NCBI RefSeq assembly: GCF_022919175.1
Contig: NZ_CP095043.1
Location: forward strand, 558,001-622,000
Reading direction: 5' to 3'
Length of the DNA stretch: 64,000 nucleotides
Source of the DNA: Leucobacter rhizosphaerae
GTDB taxonomy: Bacteria > Actinomycetota > Actinomycetes > Actinomycetales > Microbacteriaceae
A program made the translations under genes and the position numbers. Positions 17,047 through 26,866 of the stretch are shown here, piece by piece (the first letter of the stretch is position 1; each line of letters starts with the position of its first letter). The notes under the pieces are model-generated. The model made no database searches. It was not told the origin of the DNA and saw only the letters and a list, made by a program, of their open reading frames with translations.

Positions 17047-18324
17047 GTGGCAACTGCATCCACGACCAAAGCGCGTGCAACGTCTGCGAAGGCCCAGGAG
17101 GAAGCTCCATCGGCTGAGGACGCGGCACCCGCAACGTCCGCTCCCAAGAAGGCAGCGGCGAAGAAGGCCCCGGCGAAGAAGGCGGCGACGAAGCCGGCCA
17201 CCCGCAAGGCTGCTCCGAAGCGAGCCACCAAGAAGACGGCCGACGTCGAGCCGGAAGACACGGCCGACGCTCCGGAGATCGACGAGGAGGCTGCCGAAGC
17301 GGCCGAGGCCGAGAAGCCGGCGGTCACGCCCGACGAACCGCTGCCCACCGGCGCGATCGTCCTGAAGGCCTCCGATGAGGAGGACGTCCCGACCGTCACG
17401 ACCCTGATCCCCGGCGCCACCGCCGATCCGGTCAAGGACTACCTGAAGCAGATCGGAAAGGTCGCGCTCCTCAACGCCGCGGAGGAGGTCGAGCTCGCGA
17501 TGCGCATCGAGGCCGGCCTATTCGCGGAGGAGAAGCTCGCGACCGAGACCGGGCTGCCCAAGAAGCTCGAGCGCGAGCTCAAGTGGGTCGCCCGCGACGG
17601 GCAGCGCGCGAAGAGCCACCTGCTGGGTGCCAACCTGCGTCTCGTGGTGTCGCTCGCGAAGCGCTACACCGGTCGCGGCATGCAGTTCCTGGATCTCATC
17701 CAGGAGGGCAACCTCGGACTCATCCGCGCGGTTGAGAAGTTCGACTACACCAAGGGCTTCAAGTTCTCGACGTACGCCACCTGGTGGATCCGTCAGGCGA
17801 TCACCCGCGCCATGGCCGACCAGGCCCGCACCATCCGTATCCCGGTGCACATGGTCGAGGTCATCAACAAGCTCGCCCGCGTGCAGCGCCAGATGCTGCA
17901 GGATCTCGGACGGGAGCCCACGCCCGAGGAGCTCAGCCGCGAGCTCGACATGACGCCGGAGAAGGTCGTCGAGGTGCAGAAGTACGGCCGCGAGCCGATC
18001 TCCCTCCACACGCCGCTCGGCGAGGACGGCGACAGCGAGTTCGGCGACCTCATCGAGGACACCGAGGCCGTCGTGCCGGCCGACGCGGTCGGGTTCACCA
18101 TGCTGCAGCAGCAGCTCGAGCAGCTGCTCGACTCCCTCTCGGAGCGCGAGGCCGGGGTCATCCGCATGCGCTTCGGGCTGGGCGACGGCATGCCGAAGAC
18201 GCTGGATCAGATCGGTGACACGTTCGGGGTGACCCGCGAGCGGATCCGCCAGATCGAGTCGAAGACCATGGCCAAGCTGCGGCACCCGTCGCGGAGCCAG
18301 CAGCTGCGCGACTACCTCGAGTAG
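17047..18324 (+). CDS. sigA: Primary RNA polymerase sigma factor (SigA/RpoD/HrdB)
   Basis: This 425-residue group 1 sigma factor has an Ala/Lys-rich then acidic N-terminal extension (~1-115). Region 1.2 ([20 protein letters not shown]) begins near 128 and regions 2.1-2.4 near 190-255 ([30 protein letters not shown]). Region 3 lies near 265-330 and the region 4 helix-turn-helix near 385-415 ([19 protein letters not shown]). It directs RNA polymerase to housekeeping promoters. GTG 17047 was chosen because coding composition begins there and matches homologues; the AGAGAGGCGGC upstream is a modest RBS. Confidence 0.97.
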   Translation: MATASTTKARATSAKAQEEAPSAEDAAPATSAPKKAAAKKAPAKKAATKPATRKAAPKRATKKTADVEPEDTADAPEIDEEAAEAAEAEKPAVTPDEPLPTGAIVLKASDEEDVPTVTTLIPGATADPVKDYLKQIGKVALLNAAEEVELAMRIEAGLFAEEKLATETGLPKKLERELKWVARDGQRAKSHLLGANLRLVVSLAKRYTGRGMQFLDLIQEGNLGLIRAVEKFDYTKGFKFSTYATWWIRQAITRAMADQARTIRIPVHMVEVINKLARVQRQMLQDLGREPTPEELSRELDMTPEKVVEVQKYGREPISLHTPLGEDGDSEFGDLIEDTEAVVPADAVGFTMLQQQLEQLLDSLSEREAGVIRMRFGLGDGMPKTLDQIGDTFGVTRERIRQIESKTMAKLRHPSRSQQLRDYLE

Positions 18325-18337
18325 ATCGCCGCACACG

Positions 18338-18377
18338 GAAACAGCCCGCCCCCGGAGATCCGGGGGCGGGCTGTTTC
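18338..18377. terminator. Intrinsic terminator after sigA
   Basis: A perfect 18-bp stem (starts GAAACAGCCCGCCCCCGG) with an AGAT loop follows sigA by 14 bp. The A and T runs at the stem base allow function toward both sigA and the leftward DUF7455 gene. Confidence 0.92.
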
Positions 18378-18417
18378 GGTCGATGCGGCCGACGAGGCCA
18401 GCGTGTCGCGGCTGGGA

Positions 18418-18639
18418 TCAGCTGGACAGCTTGTGACTCTCGTCGTGCCACACCTCGGCCATCGGGCGGAGCTTCGCCTCGTGCTTGTGTGCGTGGTGCG
18501 CGCAGAACAGGAGCTCGCTGCCGTTCAGCACGGCACGAACGTATGCCTGCGCACCGCAGCTGTCGCAGCGGTCCAGCGCGCTCAGCGGGCGATCCGCGGT
18601 ATCGATCTCGTCGGTTCGATCATGCTCGAGCGTAGTCAT
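18418..18639 (-). CDS. DUF7455 family small zinc-finger-like protein
   Basis: This 73-residue protein has CDSCG near residue 25 and FCAHHAHKH near residue 45, a Cys/His arrangement that could bind zinc. It matches the small proteins found between the sigma factor and the type II topoisomerase gene throughout actinobacteria (DUF7455). No function is known. It is convergent with sigA, sharing its terminator, and divergent from parE. GGGAGGTTGCC precedes the ATG. Confidence 0.85.
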   Translation of the reverse strand: MTTLEHDRTDEIDTADRPLSALDRCDSCGAQAYVRAVLNGSELLFCAHHAHKHEAKLRPMAEVWHDESHKLSS

Positions 18640-18832
18640 GGCAACCTCCCATTCGTCTCGTGTGTCCCTCTATCCAAGCACGTCTCGCCCGAGAACCGGC
18701 CTCCAGCGCGGGCGGGTTCGCTGACCGCGTAGCGATGGCGGGTGCGTTCGCCACTCGCCGGGAACCTTCGGCGTCGCCGTCGGGGGTCTGCCCTACAGTG
18801 GGACAGTTAGCGAATCAGAGGAGTGATCCGAC

Positions 18833-20950
18833 GTGGCACAGGCAACGGCATCGAACGACGCGGGGTCGACCTATTCGGCGCGCCACCTCACCGTGCTCGA
18901 GGGGCTCGAGGCGGTCCGGAAGCGGCCCGGCATGTACATCGGCACGACCGATTCGCGCGGCCTCATGCACTGCCTCTGGGAGATCATCGACAACTCCGTC
19001 GACGAGGCCCTTGCGGGCCATGGCAACGACATCCGCATCACCCTGCACGACGACGGCAGCGTGACCGTCTCTGACAACGGCCGTGGGGTGCCCGTCGACA
19101 TCGAGCCGAAGAGCGGCCTCTCCGGTGTCGAGCTCGTCTACACCAAACTGCACGCCGGCGGTAAGTTCGGTGGCGGCGGGTACGCCTCCTCCGGCGGCCT
19201 GCACGGCGTGGGCGCGTCCGTCGTGAACGCGCTCTCCTCGCGCCTGGACGTCGAGGTCGACCGCGATGGCAAGACCTGGGCGATGTCGTTCCGCCACGGC
19301 GAGCCCGGCGTGTTCGCGGGCGACGGCCCCGACAGCGCGTTCAGCCCCTTCGAGGAGGCCTCCGAGCTGCGGGTCATCGGCAAGGTGAAGCGCGGGGTCA
19401 CGGGCACCCGTGTGCGGTACTGGGCGGATCCGCAGATCTTCCTATCGTCCGCCCGTTTCGAACCCGAGTCGCTCGTCGCCCGCGCCCGGCAGACGGCCTT
19501 CCTCGTTCCCGGTCTCGCGATCGAGATCACCGACGAGCGAGCCGAGTCGCAGGACGAGTCCGGGGTCGTCCCCGTGCACCGGTTCGCCTACGAGGGGGGC
19601 ATCTCCGAGTTCGTCGAGTTCCTCGCCGTCGACGCCCCCATCACCGACACCTGGCGGTTCACCGACGTCGGCACCTTCACGGAGACCGTCCCGGTCGTCG
19701 ATGAGGTGTCCGGAGGTCTCGTCTCGCGCGAGGTGGAACGGCGGTGCGAGGTCGACATCGCGCTCCGCTGGGGCACGGGGTACGACATCGAGGTGCAGAG
19801 CTTCGTCAACATCATCGCGACGCCGAAGGGCGGCACGCATCTCAGCGGCTTCGAGCAGGGGCTCACGCGGTTCTTCCGGAAGCAGATCGAGACGAACGCC
19901 CGGAAGCTGAAGGCCGGCACCGATAAGCCGGACAAAGACGACATCCTCACCGGCCTCACCGCGGTGGTGACCGTGCGCGTGCCGGAACCGCAGTTCGAGG
20001 GCCAGACGAAGGAGGTGCTCGGCACCGCCGCGGTGCGAGCGATCGTGTCGCGCGCGGTGGTGCAGGGCATGACCGAGCGCTACGAGTCAACGAAGAAGCA
20101 CGACAAGACCCAGACGGGCGCCCTGCTCGAGAAGATGGTCTCCGAGATGAAGTCCCGGATCGCGCTGCGCGCCCAGCGCGACACGGCTCGGCGCAAGAGC
20201 TCGCTCGAGAGCTCCTCGCTCCCGGCGAAGCTCATCGACTGCCGCTCCAAGAACGTGGCCGATACCGAACTCTTCATCGTCGAGGGCGACAGCGCCCTCG
20301 GCACCGCCCGCCCGGCGCGCGACAGCGAGTTCCAGGCCCTGCTGCCGATCCGGGGCAAGATCCTGAACGTGCAGAAGGCGTCCGTCGCGGAGATGCTCAA
20401 CAACACCGAGTGCGGGGCGATCATCAAGGTGATCGGTGCGGGTTCGGGGCGCGACTTCGAGCTGGAGTCCGCACGCTACGGCAAGGTCATCCTGATGAGC
20501 GACGCCGACGTCGATGGCGCGCACATCCGGACCCTGCTCCTCACCCTCTTCTTCCGCTACATGCGACCCATGCTCGAGGCCGGCCGGGTGTACGCGGCGG
20601 TGCCGCCCCTGCACCGCGTCATCGTGCAGCATGCCGGGCGGAAGCCGAATGACGTCATTTACACCTACAGCGAGCGCGAGCTGCAGGCGCTGCTGAGTGA
20701 CCTGAAGCGCCGAGGTAAGAAGCACCAGGAGCCGATCCAGCGCTACAAGGGTCTCGGCGAGATGGACGCGGATCAGCTCGCGGAGACGACGATGGATCGG
20801 GAGCACCGTACGCTGCGCCGTGTCCGTCTCGAGGACGCGCACGCGGCCGCGCAGATGTTCGAGCTGCTTATGGGGAACGAGGTGGCTCCGCGCAAGGAGT
20901 TCATCATCGACAACGCCGACGACCTGGATCGCGAGCGCATCGACGCCTGA
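18833..20950 (+). CDS. parE: DNA topoisomerase IV subunit B (ParE; gyrase B-like)
   Basis: This is a 705-residue type IIA topoisomerase ATPase subunit. The GHKL ATPase domain shows EIIDNSVDEALAG and SDNGRGVPVD. A transducer region follows, then TOPRIM with EGDSAL (~483), LPIRGKILNVQKA and SDADVDG (~561), then IQRYKGLGEM. It decatenates or relaxes DNA with ParC. The start GTG 18833 has GAGGAGTG upstream. It faces parC tail to tail instead of forming an operon. Calling it ParE and not GyrB rests on the parC partner; gyrBA is expected near oriC elsewhere. Confidence 0.9.
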   Translation: MAQATASNDAGSTYSARHLTVLEGLEAVRKRPGMYIGTTDSRGLMHCLWEIIDNSVDEALAGHGNDIRITLHDDGSVTVSDNGRGVPVDIEPKSGLSGVELVYTKLHAGGKFGGGGYASSGGLHGVGASVVNALSSRLDVEVDRDGKTWAMSFRHGEPGVFAGDGPDSAFSPFEEASELRVIGKVKRGVTGTRVRYWADPQIFLSSARFEPESLVARARQTAFLVPGLAIEITDERAESQDESGVVPVHRFAYEGGISEFVEFLAVDAPITDTWRFTDVGTFTETVPVVDEVSGGLVSREVERRCEVDIALRWGTGYDIEVQSFVNIIATPKGGTHLSGFEQGLTRFFRKQIETNARKLKAGTDKPDKDDILTGLTAVVTVRVPEPQFEGQTKEVLGTAAVRAIVSRAVVQGMTERYESTKKHDKTQTGALLEKMVSEMKSRIALRAQRDTARRKSSLESSSLPAKLIDCRSKNVADTELFIVEGDSALGTARPARDSEFQALLPIRGKILNVQKASVAEMLNNTECGAIIKVIGAGSGRDFELESARYGKVILMSDADVDGAHIRTLLLTLFFRYMRPMLEAGRVYAAVPPLHRVIVQHAGRKPNDVIYTYSERELQALLSDLKRRGKKHQEPIQRYKGLGEMDADQLAETTMDREHRTLRRVRLEDAHAAAQMFELLMGNEVAPRKEFIIDNADDLDRERIDA

Positions 20951-20958
20951 CGCCGGCG

Positions 20959-20983
20959 GCCGACGTCGGCACTCGACGTCGGC
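20959..20983. terminator. Weak hairpin after parE
   Basis: A 9-bp perfect stem (GCCGACGTC and complement) with a 7-nt loop lies 8 bp after the parE stop. There is no T-run, so terminator function is only possible. Confidence 0.4.
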
Positions 20984-21117
20984 GTTGCCCGTGTGGTGCT
21001 GCGCGGTCGGCGCTGCCCAGACCACGCTGCGAAGACCATACTGCGAGGTCGACCTGTGCGCACCACGCGGGTCTCACACGTCACGCGGCGCGCCCAGGAC
21101 GATCCCGACCGCCTGAC

Positions 21118-21176
21118 GCGCACGAACCGCGTGACGCGCCCAACCCACACGCGCGCACGAACCGCGTGACGCGCCC
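21118..21176. repeat. 24-bp direct repeat, two copies, between parE and parC
   Basis: An identical 24-bp sequence starting GCGCACGAACCGCGTGACGC occupies 21118-21141 and 21153-21176, a period of 35 bp. A partial related copy lies around 21080-21095. It sits in the 246-bp convergent gap. Too few copies and no spacers of array type exist for CRISPR. Confidence 0.85.
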
Positions 21177-21196
21177 GTGCGGCGGATCGCGCCGGC

Positions 21197-23683
21197 CTAC
21201 GGAGCGAGGCCGACGTACGCCGCGGCCCCGTCGATCGGCTGGCCCGAGCCGTCGCGCTTCCCGAGTTCCGTCGGCAGCTTGCGTGCGGTCCCGTCCGCAG
21301 CGAGCGCCCGCGGCTCTCCGACGCCCACCCAGGCGCAGGCGATCTGATCCTCCCACTTGAGGAACCGCTGGGCGCGAACCCCTCCCGTGGCACGCCCCTT
21401 CGCGGGGATCTCGGCCCAGTCCGTCACCTTCGCGGTCGCGACATCGGTGCCGGGCAGGGTGATCGAACTGTCGGCGACGGTGACGACTCGCGCGTCGGCG
21501 CCCTGCGGCACCGCCGACGCGAAGACGACCCGCGCATCCGCACCGAGCTTCATGCCCGCCATGCCGGCGGCGGGGCGCCCCTGCGGTCGCACCGAGGCAG
21601 CGGGGAAGCGCAGCAACTGCGCGTCGCTCGCGACCACCGCGATCTCGGTGTCGTCGGGCGCGGAGAACGCTGCGACGACACGATCTCCGGCCTTGAGGCC
21701 GATGATCTCGAAGTCGGGTTTCGCGGGCAGCTCCGTGAGCACCACACGCTTCACCGTGCCTTGCAGAGTAAAGAGTCCGATCGGCACCTCGGACTCGAGC
21801 GGCACGATCCCGACGACCCGCAGCTTCTTGTCGGTGACGCCGATGTAGTCGAGGAGCTTCACACCCGCGGAGAACGCGATGCTGGCCCCCGGCACGAGCG
21901 GGAGGTCGACGGGGGTGAAGCGCTGCACGGTGCCGTCGCTCAGCACCGCACCGAGCTCGCCGCGCACAGTACCGTCGACGCTCGCGAGTACCGCGCCGTG
22001 TTTCGTCGCGCGCGACGTTCCGCGCGGCGACTCCGCGGCCTCGGGATCCCGGTCGAGACGGAGCGCACGGCCCGTCACGGAGAGCAGCACCGTGCAGGGC
22101 GTATCGGCGACCTCCAGCGAGGCCCCGCTCGCCGCGGCCCGGGCGGGTCGCGCGACGGCGCCGGTGAGCACGGTGCGCCGCGGCGAACCGAACGCCTCGG
22201 CCGCCTGGTCCATCTCGGTCGCCACCACCTCGCGCAGCTTCTCCTTGCTCGCCAGGGTCTCGAGCAGCGCCTCGATCTCGCGCTGCAGCTCATCGCGCTC
22301 GCCCTCGAGCTCCACGCGGGAGAACTTCGTGAGTCGGCGCAGCCGGAGCTCGAGAATGTACTCGGCCTGGATCTCGGAGAGGTCGAACACCTGCATGAGG
22401 CGCGCCCGAGCGGTCTCGGCGTCGTCGCTCGTGCGGATGAGCTGGATCACCTCGTCGATGTCGAGGATCGCAATGAGCAGACCCTCCACGAGGTGGAGGC
22501 GCTCGCGCCGCTTCATGAGACGGAACTCGCAGCGCCGGGTGATCACCGAGATGCGGTGGTCCAGGAAGACCCGGAGCATCTCACGGAGCCCGAGCGTCTG
22601 CGGCTGGCCCTCGACGAGGGCGACCGAGTTGATGCTGAAGGAGTCTTCGAGCGGGGTGTACCGGAACAGCTGCTCGAGCACGGCGTCGGGCGAGAAGCCG
22701 GTCTTCAGGGAGATGACGAGACGCATCCCGTTCTTGCGATCGGTGAGGTCTGCGACGTCGGAGATCCCGGAGAGCTTCTTCGCCTCGACGCCCTGCTTGA
22801 TCTTCTCGATCACCCGCTCGGGGCCGACGAGGTAGGGCAGCTCCGTGACGACGAGCCCGGTCCGACGCGGCCCGAGCTGTTCGACGGAGACCTTGGCGCG
22901 CGTGCGGAAGGCGCCGCGGCCGCTGCGGTACGCGTCCTTCACCCCGTCGAGTCCGACGATCGTGCCGCCTCCCGGGAGGTCCGGGCCGGGGATGAACTCC
23001 ATGAGCTCGTCGACGGTGGCGTTCGGGTGCCGCAGCAGGTGCTTCGCTCCCTCGACGACCTCGATGAGGTTGTGGGGCGCGAGGTTTGTCGCCATGCCCA
23101 CAGCGATCCCGCTTGCCCCGTTCACGAGCAGGTTCGGCACGGCCGAGGGGAGCACCTCCGGCTGCATGATCTGGTTGTCGTAGTTCGGTACGAAGTCAAC
23201 CACGTTCTCATCGAGCGACTCGGTCATGGCGAGCGCCGCGCCGGCCAGCCGCGCCTCCGTGTACCGCGACGCCGCGGGGCCGTCGTCGAGCGAGCCGAAG
23301 TTGCCGTGCCCGTCGACGAGCGGCAGGCGCATCGCGAAGCCCTGCGCCAGGCGTACGAGGGCGTCGTAGATCGAGGAGTCGCCGTGAGGATGGAGCTTGC
23401 CCATCACCTCGCCCACGACGCGCGCGGACTTGACGTGCCCCTTCTCGGGGCGCAGTCCCATGTCTTGCATCATGAACAGGATGCGGCGCTGCACCGGCTT
23501 CAGACCGTCGCGCGCGTCGGGGAGCGCCCGGGAGTAGATCACCGAGTACGCGTACTCGAGGAAGGACCCCTCCATCTCCTGCGAGATGTCGATGTCTTCG
23601 ATGCGTTCGCCGGCACTCTCGTGTGCGGCTCGGGTGGGCTCCAGGGAGGCGCTGCCTGCGGAGGGACTCGGCACGTCGGTCAT
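21197..23683 (-). CDS. parC: DNA topoisomerase IV subunit A (ParC; gyrase A-like)
   Basis: This ~828-residue subunit breaks and rejoins DNA. From ATG 23683, the winged-helix domain has ALPDARDGLKPVQRRILF, then HPHGDSSIYDALVRLAQ in the quinolone-resistance-determining region, and catalytic Y141 in AASRYTEARL. A coiled-coil gate (~420-500) leads to a six-bladed C-terminal domain. The GyrA box (QRRGGRG) is absent; SPRGTSRATKHGAV occupies the first blade, fitting ParC and not GyrA. In-frame starts at 23695 and 23716 are possible but would overlap the divergent gene; none has a strong Shine-Dalgarno. Confidence 0.9.
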   Translation of the reverse strand: MTDVPSPSAGSASLEPTRAAHESAGERIEDIDISQEMEGSFLEYAYSVIYSRALPDARDGLKPVQRRILFMMQDMGLRPEKGHVKSARVVGEVMGKLHPHGDSSIYDALVRLAQGFAMRLPLVDGHGNFGSLDDGPAASRYTEARLAGAALAMTESLDENVVDFVPNYDNQIMQPEVLPSAVPNLLVNGASGIAVGMATNLAPHNLIEVVEGAKHLLRHPNATVDELMEFIPGPDLPGGGTIVGLDGVKDAYRSGRGAFRTRAKVSVEQLGPRRTGLVVTELPYLVGPERVIEKIKQGVEAKKLSGISDVADLTDRKNGMRLVISLKTGFSPDAVLEQLFRYTPLEDSFSINSVALVEGQPQTLGLREMLRVFLDHRISVITRRCEFRLMKRRERLHLVEGLLIAILDIDEVIQLIRTSDDAETARARLMQVFDLSEIQAEYILELRLRRLTKFSRVELEGERDELQREIEALLETLASKEKLREVVATEMDQAAEAFGSPRRTVLTGAVARPARAAASGASLEVADTPCTVLLSVTGRALRLDRDPEAAESPRGTSRATKHGAVLASVDGTVRGELGAVLSDGTVQRFTPVDLPLVPGASIAFSAGVKLLDYIGVTDKKLRVVGIVPLESEVPIGLFTLQGTVKRVVLTELPAKPDFEIIGLKAGDRVVAAFSAPDDTEIAVVASDAQLLRFPAASVRPQGRPAAGMAGMKLGADARVVFASAVPQGADARVVTVADSSITLPGTDVATAKVTDWAEIPAKGRATGGVRAQRFLKWEDQIACAWVGVGEPRALAADGTARKLPTELGKRDGSGQPIDGAAAYVGLAP

Positions 23684-23693
23684 AATGGACTTC

Positions 23694-24959
23694 ATGCTAC
23701 CGATTGCCACCGACAACGGTGCGAGGCTAGCCGCGATTCTGCCAAGCGGGATCGCGGCCGTCGCCCGTGGCCTCGGTCACGACGCCGATGCGGCCCTCGA
23801 CGAGACGCTCGGGCCTGCGCGACCGGGCCTCGAGACCGCGCCGCTCAGCGCCTCCGCACTGCCCGGGATCCGGTCCCTCGTGCTCGTGGTCGTGGACGGG
23901 TTGGGCCACGCGAACCTGAAGGCCCGCGCTGGGCACGCCCCGACCCTGTCGCGGCTGCAGCAGCGCCGGATCGAGACCGTCGCCCCCTCCACGACGGGCG
24001 CCGCGCTCACGACCCTCACGACCGGCCGATTGCCGGGGGAGCACGGGCTCATCGGCTACCGGATCCGGCACCCCGAGCTCGGACTCGTGACGACGCTCAA
24101 GGACTGGGGCGGGATCACGGATCGGGCGGCGTGGCAGCGGGCGACCCCGCTGTTCGCCGCAGTTCGTGCGCGCGGGGCGCGGCCGGTGGCGATCGGGCGC
24201 CCGGCGCACGCCGTGGGCGGGCTCACCGAGGCGATCCTCACCGACGCCGACTACGTCCCCGGGCAGCGGATCGAGGATCGATTCGCCGCGGCGTCCGCGC
24301 TCCTCCGCGGGCCTGACCCGATCGTCGCCTACCTCTACGTCGACGAGCTTGACAAGGCCGCCCACGAGCACGGCTGGCAGAGCGACCCCTGGGTGCGTCG
24401 CCTCGAGCAGCTGGACGGCGCCGTCGACCTGTTCCTGCGCGGTCTCCCGGGTGATGTGGGAGTCGTCGTCACCGCGGATCACGGCATCGTCGACGTGGGG
24501 CCGCACCAGCAGATCATGCTCGACGCCGCACCGGAGCTGCTCCGCGATGTGGCCGCGATCGGCGGCGAGCCGCGGTTCCGCTCGCTCTACCTCGAACCCG
24601 GAGCCGACCCGTCGCAGACCGCAGCGGAGTGGCAGCGCGCCGAGGGCACGCGCGCCTGGGTGATGACCCGGGACGAGGCAGTGGGTTCGGGGGTCTTCGG
24701 TCCCGTGCAGGCGGACGTCGCGGCGCGACTCGGCGACGTGCTGCTCGTCGCGCGCAAGCAGGTGGCCTACTACTCCAGTGACGACGATCCCGGCGCGCTC
24801 GCGATGGTCGGGCAGCACGGCGCCTTCAGCGAGGACGAGCGCGGAGTACCGCTCATGGTGGCGGGGGCGCTCGACGGGTCCGGTTTCATCTCCGCGGTCG
24901 CCGAGACAGCCCGCACCCGCGTCCCCTCGGTCGAAGCCTCATCGGCATCGATCGCGTGA
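23694..24959 (+). CDS. Alkaline phosphatase superfamily nucleotide pyrophosphatase/phosphodiesterase
   Basis: This 421-residue protein has the metal-dependent phosphodiesterase layout: D68 in LVVVDGLG, the nucleophile threonine region APSTTGAAL (Thr100/101), YVDELDKAAHEHGW with Asp and His, and TADHGIVDV with the second Asp-His pair. A GQHGAFSEDERGVPL element completes the site. No signal peptide is evident, so it is probably cytosolic. Substrate is unknown; homologues are annotated as type I phosphodiesterase/nucleotide pyrophosphatase. It is divergent from parC with starts ~10 bp apart, and ATG 23685 is an alternative start. Confidence 0.85.
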   Translation: MLPIATDNGARLAAILPSGIAAVARGLGHDADAALDETLGPARPGLETAPLSASALPGIRSLVLVVVDGLGHANLKARAGHAPTLSRLQQRRIETVAPSTTGAALTTLTTGRLPGEHGLIGYRIRHPELGLVTTLKDWGGITDRAAWQRATPLFAAVRARGARPVAIGRPAHAVGGLTEAILTDADYVPGQRIEDRFAAASALLRGPDPIVAYLYVDELDKAAHEHGWQSDPWVRRLEQLDGAVDLFLRGLPGDVGVVVTADHGIVDVGPHQQIMLDAAPELLRDVAAIGGEPRFRSLYLEPGADPSQTAAEWQRAEGTRAWVMTRDEAVGSGVFGPVQADVAARLGDVLLVARKQVAYYSSDDDPGALAMVGQHGAFSEDERGVPLMVAGALDGSGFISAVAETARTRVPSVEASSASIA

Positions 24960-24963
24960 AGCG

Positions 24964-26211
24964 CTAGGCGGGATCCTCGTCGCTGCGGGTGCCGAAGAGG
25001 ATGTCGTCCCAGCTCGGGATCGACGCCCGCCCCTTACGGCCGCCGCGGTCGCCGTCGGACTTCGGGGCCTCGCGCTCCCGCTCGGCTGCGGGGGCGTCAG
25101 TGGTACGAGACGGCGCGGCGGTTCCGGTATCCGGCACCGCACTGACCGCGGGCGAGGCCTCGCGGCGATCCTGACCCCTCGGTGCACCGGTCACACCGGA
25201 CGCACCCCAGATACTCCGGGCCGGGGGTGTGGTCGCGGGCTCGGCGGGCTCGGGAGCGTCAGCCGCGACGTGGGTCGCGGGCGGCTCCCCTCCGGCGGGG
25301 TGCGCGTTGCTCTCAGCGGCACGGGCGCTCTGCTCCCGCTCGCCACGCCGCTTGCGCAACGCGTCGAGCAGGTCGGAGGTCTGACTCAGGTCGACTGGCT
25401 CGTGGTCGATGGTCTTGATCGCGCGGTGGTCGATCTCACGGCGCCGCTCGTACTCGGCGTTGACGTCGGCCAGGGAGGGAGCGGGGGAGTCGGCGGCACT
25501 CGAAGGCGTGTCGCCCTCTGATTCGGAGTGCTCGCCGTCGGGAGCGCCGAATTCGGCGTCGAGATCTAGCGGTAGCTGGGAGTCGTCGAACGCCCCCGAG
25601 TCGAAGCGTCCGCTCTTCTCCGTGCTGTCCACGGCGCGGAGCTTCGGGATCAGCCGATCGCCCACGTCGCCCTGCTTCGAGAGGGTGACGGCGTCGGGGT
25701 TCAGTGGGGAGAGTGTGCCCTTGCGGTGCGCGAAGGACCAGACGGCGCGGTGCGTGACGTCGTGGGAGATGAACTCCAGGCTGATCATCCAGCCCGACTC
25801 CTCGTCGCGCCACGAGGACCACTCGCTCGCGTCGGCACCGAGTCCGATGAGACGCTCGGAGATCACCTCACCGAAGCGCTGGTCCGCGTCGTCGTTCGCG
25901 TCCGTGCGGACGGGCACGGCCTGCGCGAGCTCGAGGATGTAGCGGCGTTCCGCGAGCACCGGCTCCTCGTAGCGCTCGATATCCGCCTCGTCGAGTCCCG
26001 TTTCGGCGGCGACCTGCGCGCGGGACTTGCCGCCGCGGATCAGCGCCTGGATCTCACGCGGACGAACACGCGAGGTGTCGCGATCCCGCTTACTCAGGTG
26101 ACGGAGTTCACTCAGCACTGTGTCGTCCACGACCAGGCGGAACTCCTCGTCCGCCTCGTTCGCGACAATCAGTGCCAGGTCTTCACGTCGCACAAAACGC
26201 AGTTCGTCCAT
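24964..26211 (-). CDS. sepH: Septation protein SepH (DUF3071)
   Basis: This 415-residue actinobacterial division protein has a conserved N-terminal DUF3071 domain (MDELRFVRREDLALIVANEA) containing a helix-turn-helix (SRAQVAAETGLDEADIERYE, ~60-80). A long acidic/Pro-rich disordered middle follows, then the conserved C-terminal tag RASIPSWDDILFG. In Streptomyces SepH binds FtsZ and promotes its assembly. I used ATG 26211 because GAAGGG lies 9 bp upstream; ATG 26220 would abut that element. The gene is convergent with the phosphodiesterase (4-bp gap). Confidence 0.93.
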   Translation of the reverse strand: MDELRFVRREDLALIVANEADEEFRLVVDDTVLSELRHLSKRDRDTSRVRPREIQALIRGGKSRAQVAAETGLDEADIERYEEPVLAERRYILELAQAVPVRTDANDDADQRFGEVISERLIGLGADASEWSSWRDEESGWMISLEFISHDVTHRAVWSFAHRKGTLSPLNPDAVTLSKQGDVGDRLIPKLRAVDSTEKSGRFDSGAFDDSQLPLDLDAEFGAPDGEHSESEGDTPSSAADSPAPSLADVNAEYERRREIDHRAIKTIDHEPVDLSQTSDLLDALRKRRGEREQSARAAESNAHPAGGEPPATHVAADAPEPAEPATTPPARSIWGASGVTGAPRGQDRREASPAVSAVPDTGTAAPSRTTDAPAAEREREAPKSDGDRGGRKGRASIPSWDDILFGTRSDEDPA

Positions 26212-26420
26212 TGGCGGCATCCCTTCACAACTCGCGACTCAGGCTGTCACAGATGCGGGGGATCCGCGGTATTGACTCGGGCGCGTGGGAAATCGGGCGG
26301 GGGATCTTCGCCCGTAGTGAAATAGTGCGCGAAGAGTTTGCGTCGAGGTGCTGTCGTAGGGCAGACTATGGCCGCTCGCAGGTTGAATGTGCCCATGAGG
26401 TCACGGGAATGCAGGAGAGA

Positions 26421-26711
26421 ATGGCCACCGATTACGACGCACCGCGCAAGTCCGAGGAAGAAGCAGAGTCGATCGAGGCTCTGAAGGAGCGTGGACCCGC
26501 GAAGGGGTCCTCTGCGATCGACTCCGAGGATGCGGACAACCCCAGCTTCGATCTCGGAGGCTCTGACCTCTCCGATGTCGAGCTCGACGTCGTGGTCCTT
26601 CCGCAGCAGGACGACGAGTTCACCTGCGTCAGCTGCTTCCTGGTGCGCCACCGCTCCCAGCTCGATCACCGCTCCGACCTCGGCCCGGTGTGCGCGGAGT
26701 GCTCAGCGTAA
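26421..26711 (+). CDS. DUF4193 family protein
   Basis: This 96-residue protein begins MATDYDAPRKSEEEAESIEA, with acidic central segments and a C-terminal CxxC pair arrangement, CVSCFLVRH then CAECSA, likely binding zinc. This is the actinobacteria-specific DUF4193, a small universally conserved protein of unknown role, usually between sepH and DUF3093/dut as here. AGGAGAG precedes the ATG; an in-frame ATG at 26409 is less well placed. Its last 16 bp are part of a duplicated element found again 120 bp downstream. Confidence 0.88.
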   Translation: MATDYDAPRKSEEEAESIEALKERGPAKGSSAIDSEDADNPSFDLGGSDLSDVELDVVVLPQQDDEFTCVSCFLVRHRSQLDHRSDLGPVCAECSA

Positions 26712-26866
26712 ACGCATCGCGTGTGCGGCACGAGGCGCCGGCCTCACCAGGCCGGGAATGCTCGGCCTAGATCGCATCGCGATCTAGTGCATTCCGGGCT
26801 GCCGCCACAGCGGCAGGAGTGCTCAGCGTACACACATCGCGTGTGCGGCACGAGGCGCCGGCCTCG
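26696..26866. repeat. Duplicated ~50-bp element with intervening hairpins after the DUF4193 gene
   Basis: Bases 26696-26745 recur at 26816-26865 with two differences (26711, 26714), exactly 120 bp apart. The first copy includes the DUF4193 stop codon. Each copy holds a hairpin around ATCGC and a GAGGC-GCCG-GCCTC hairpin. Between them are a 9-bp stem CTAGATCGC/GCGATCTAG with an ATC loop (26767-26787), nested in an outer CCGGGAATGC/GCATTCCGG pairing, and a 7-bp stem CTGCCGC/GCGGCAG (26800-26817). It looks like an intergenic hairpin element, possibly a terminator array. Confidence 0.85.

Noticed and set aside
21118..21176. CRISPR array
   Set aside because: Only two 24-bp copies with an 11-bp separation and no cas genes.
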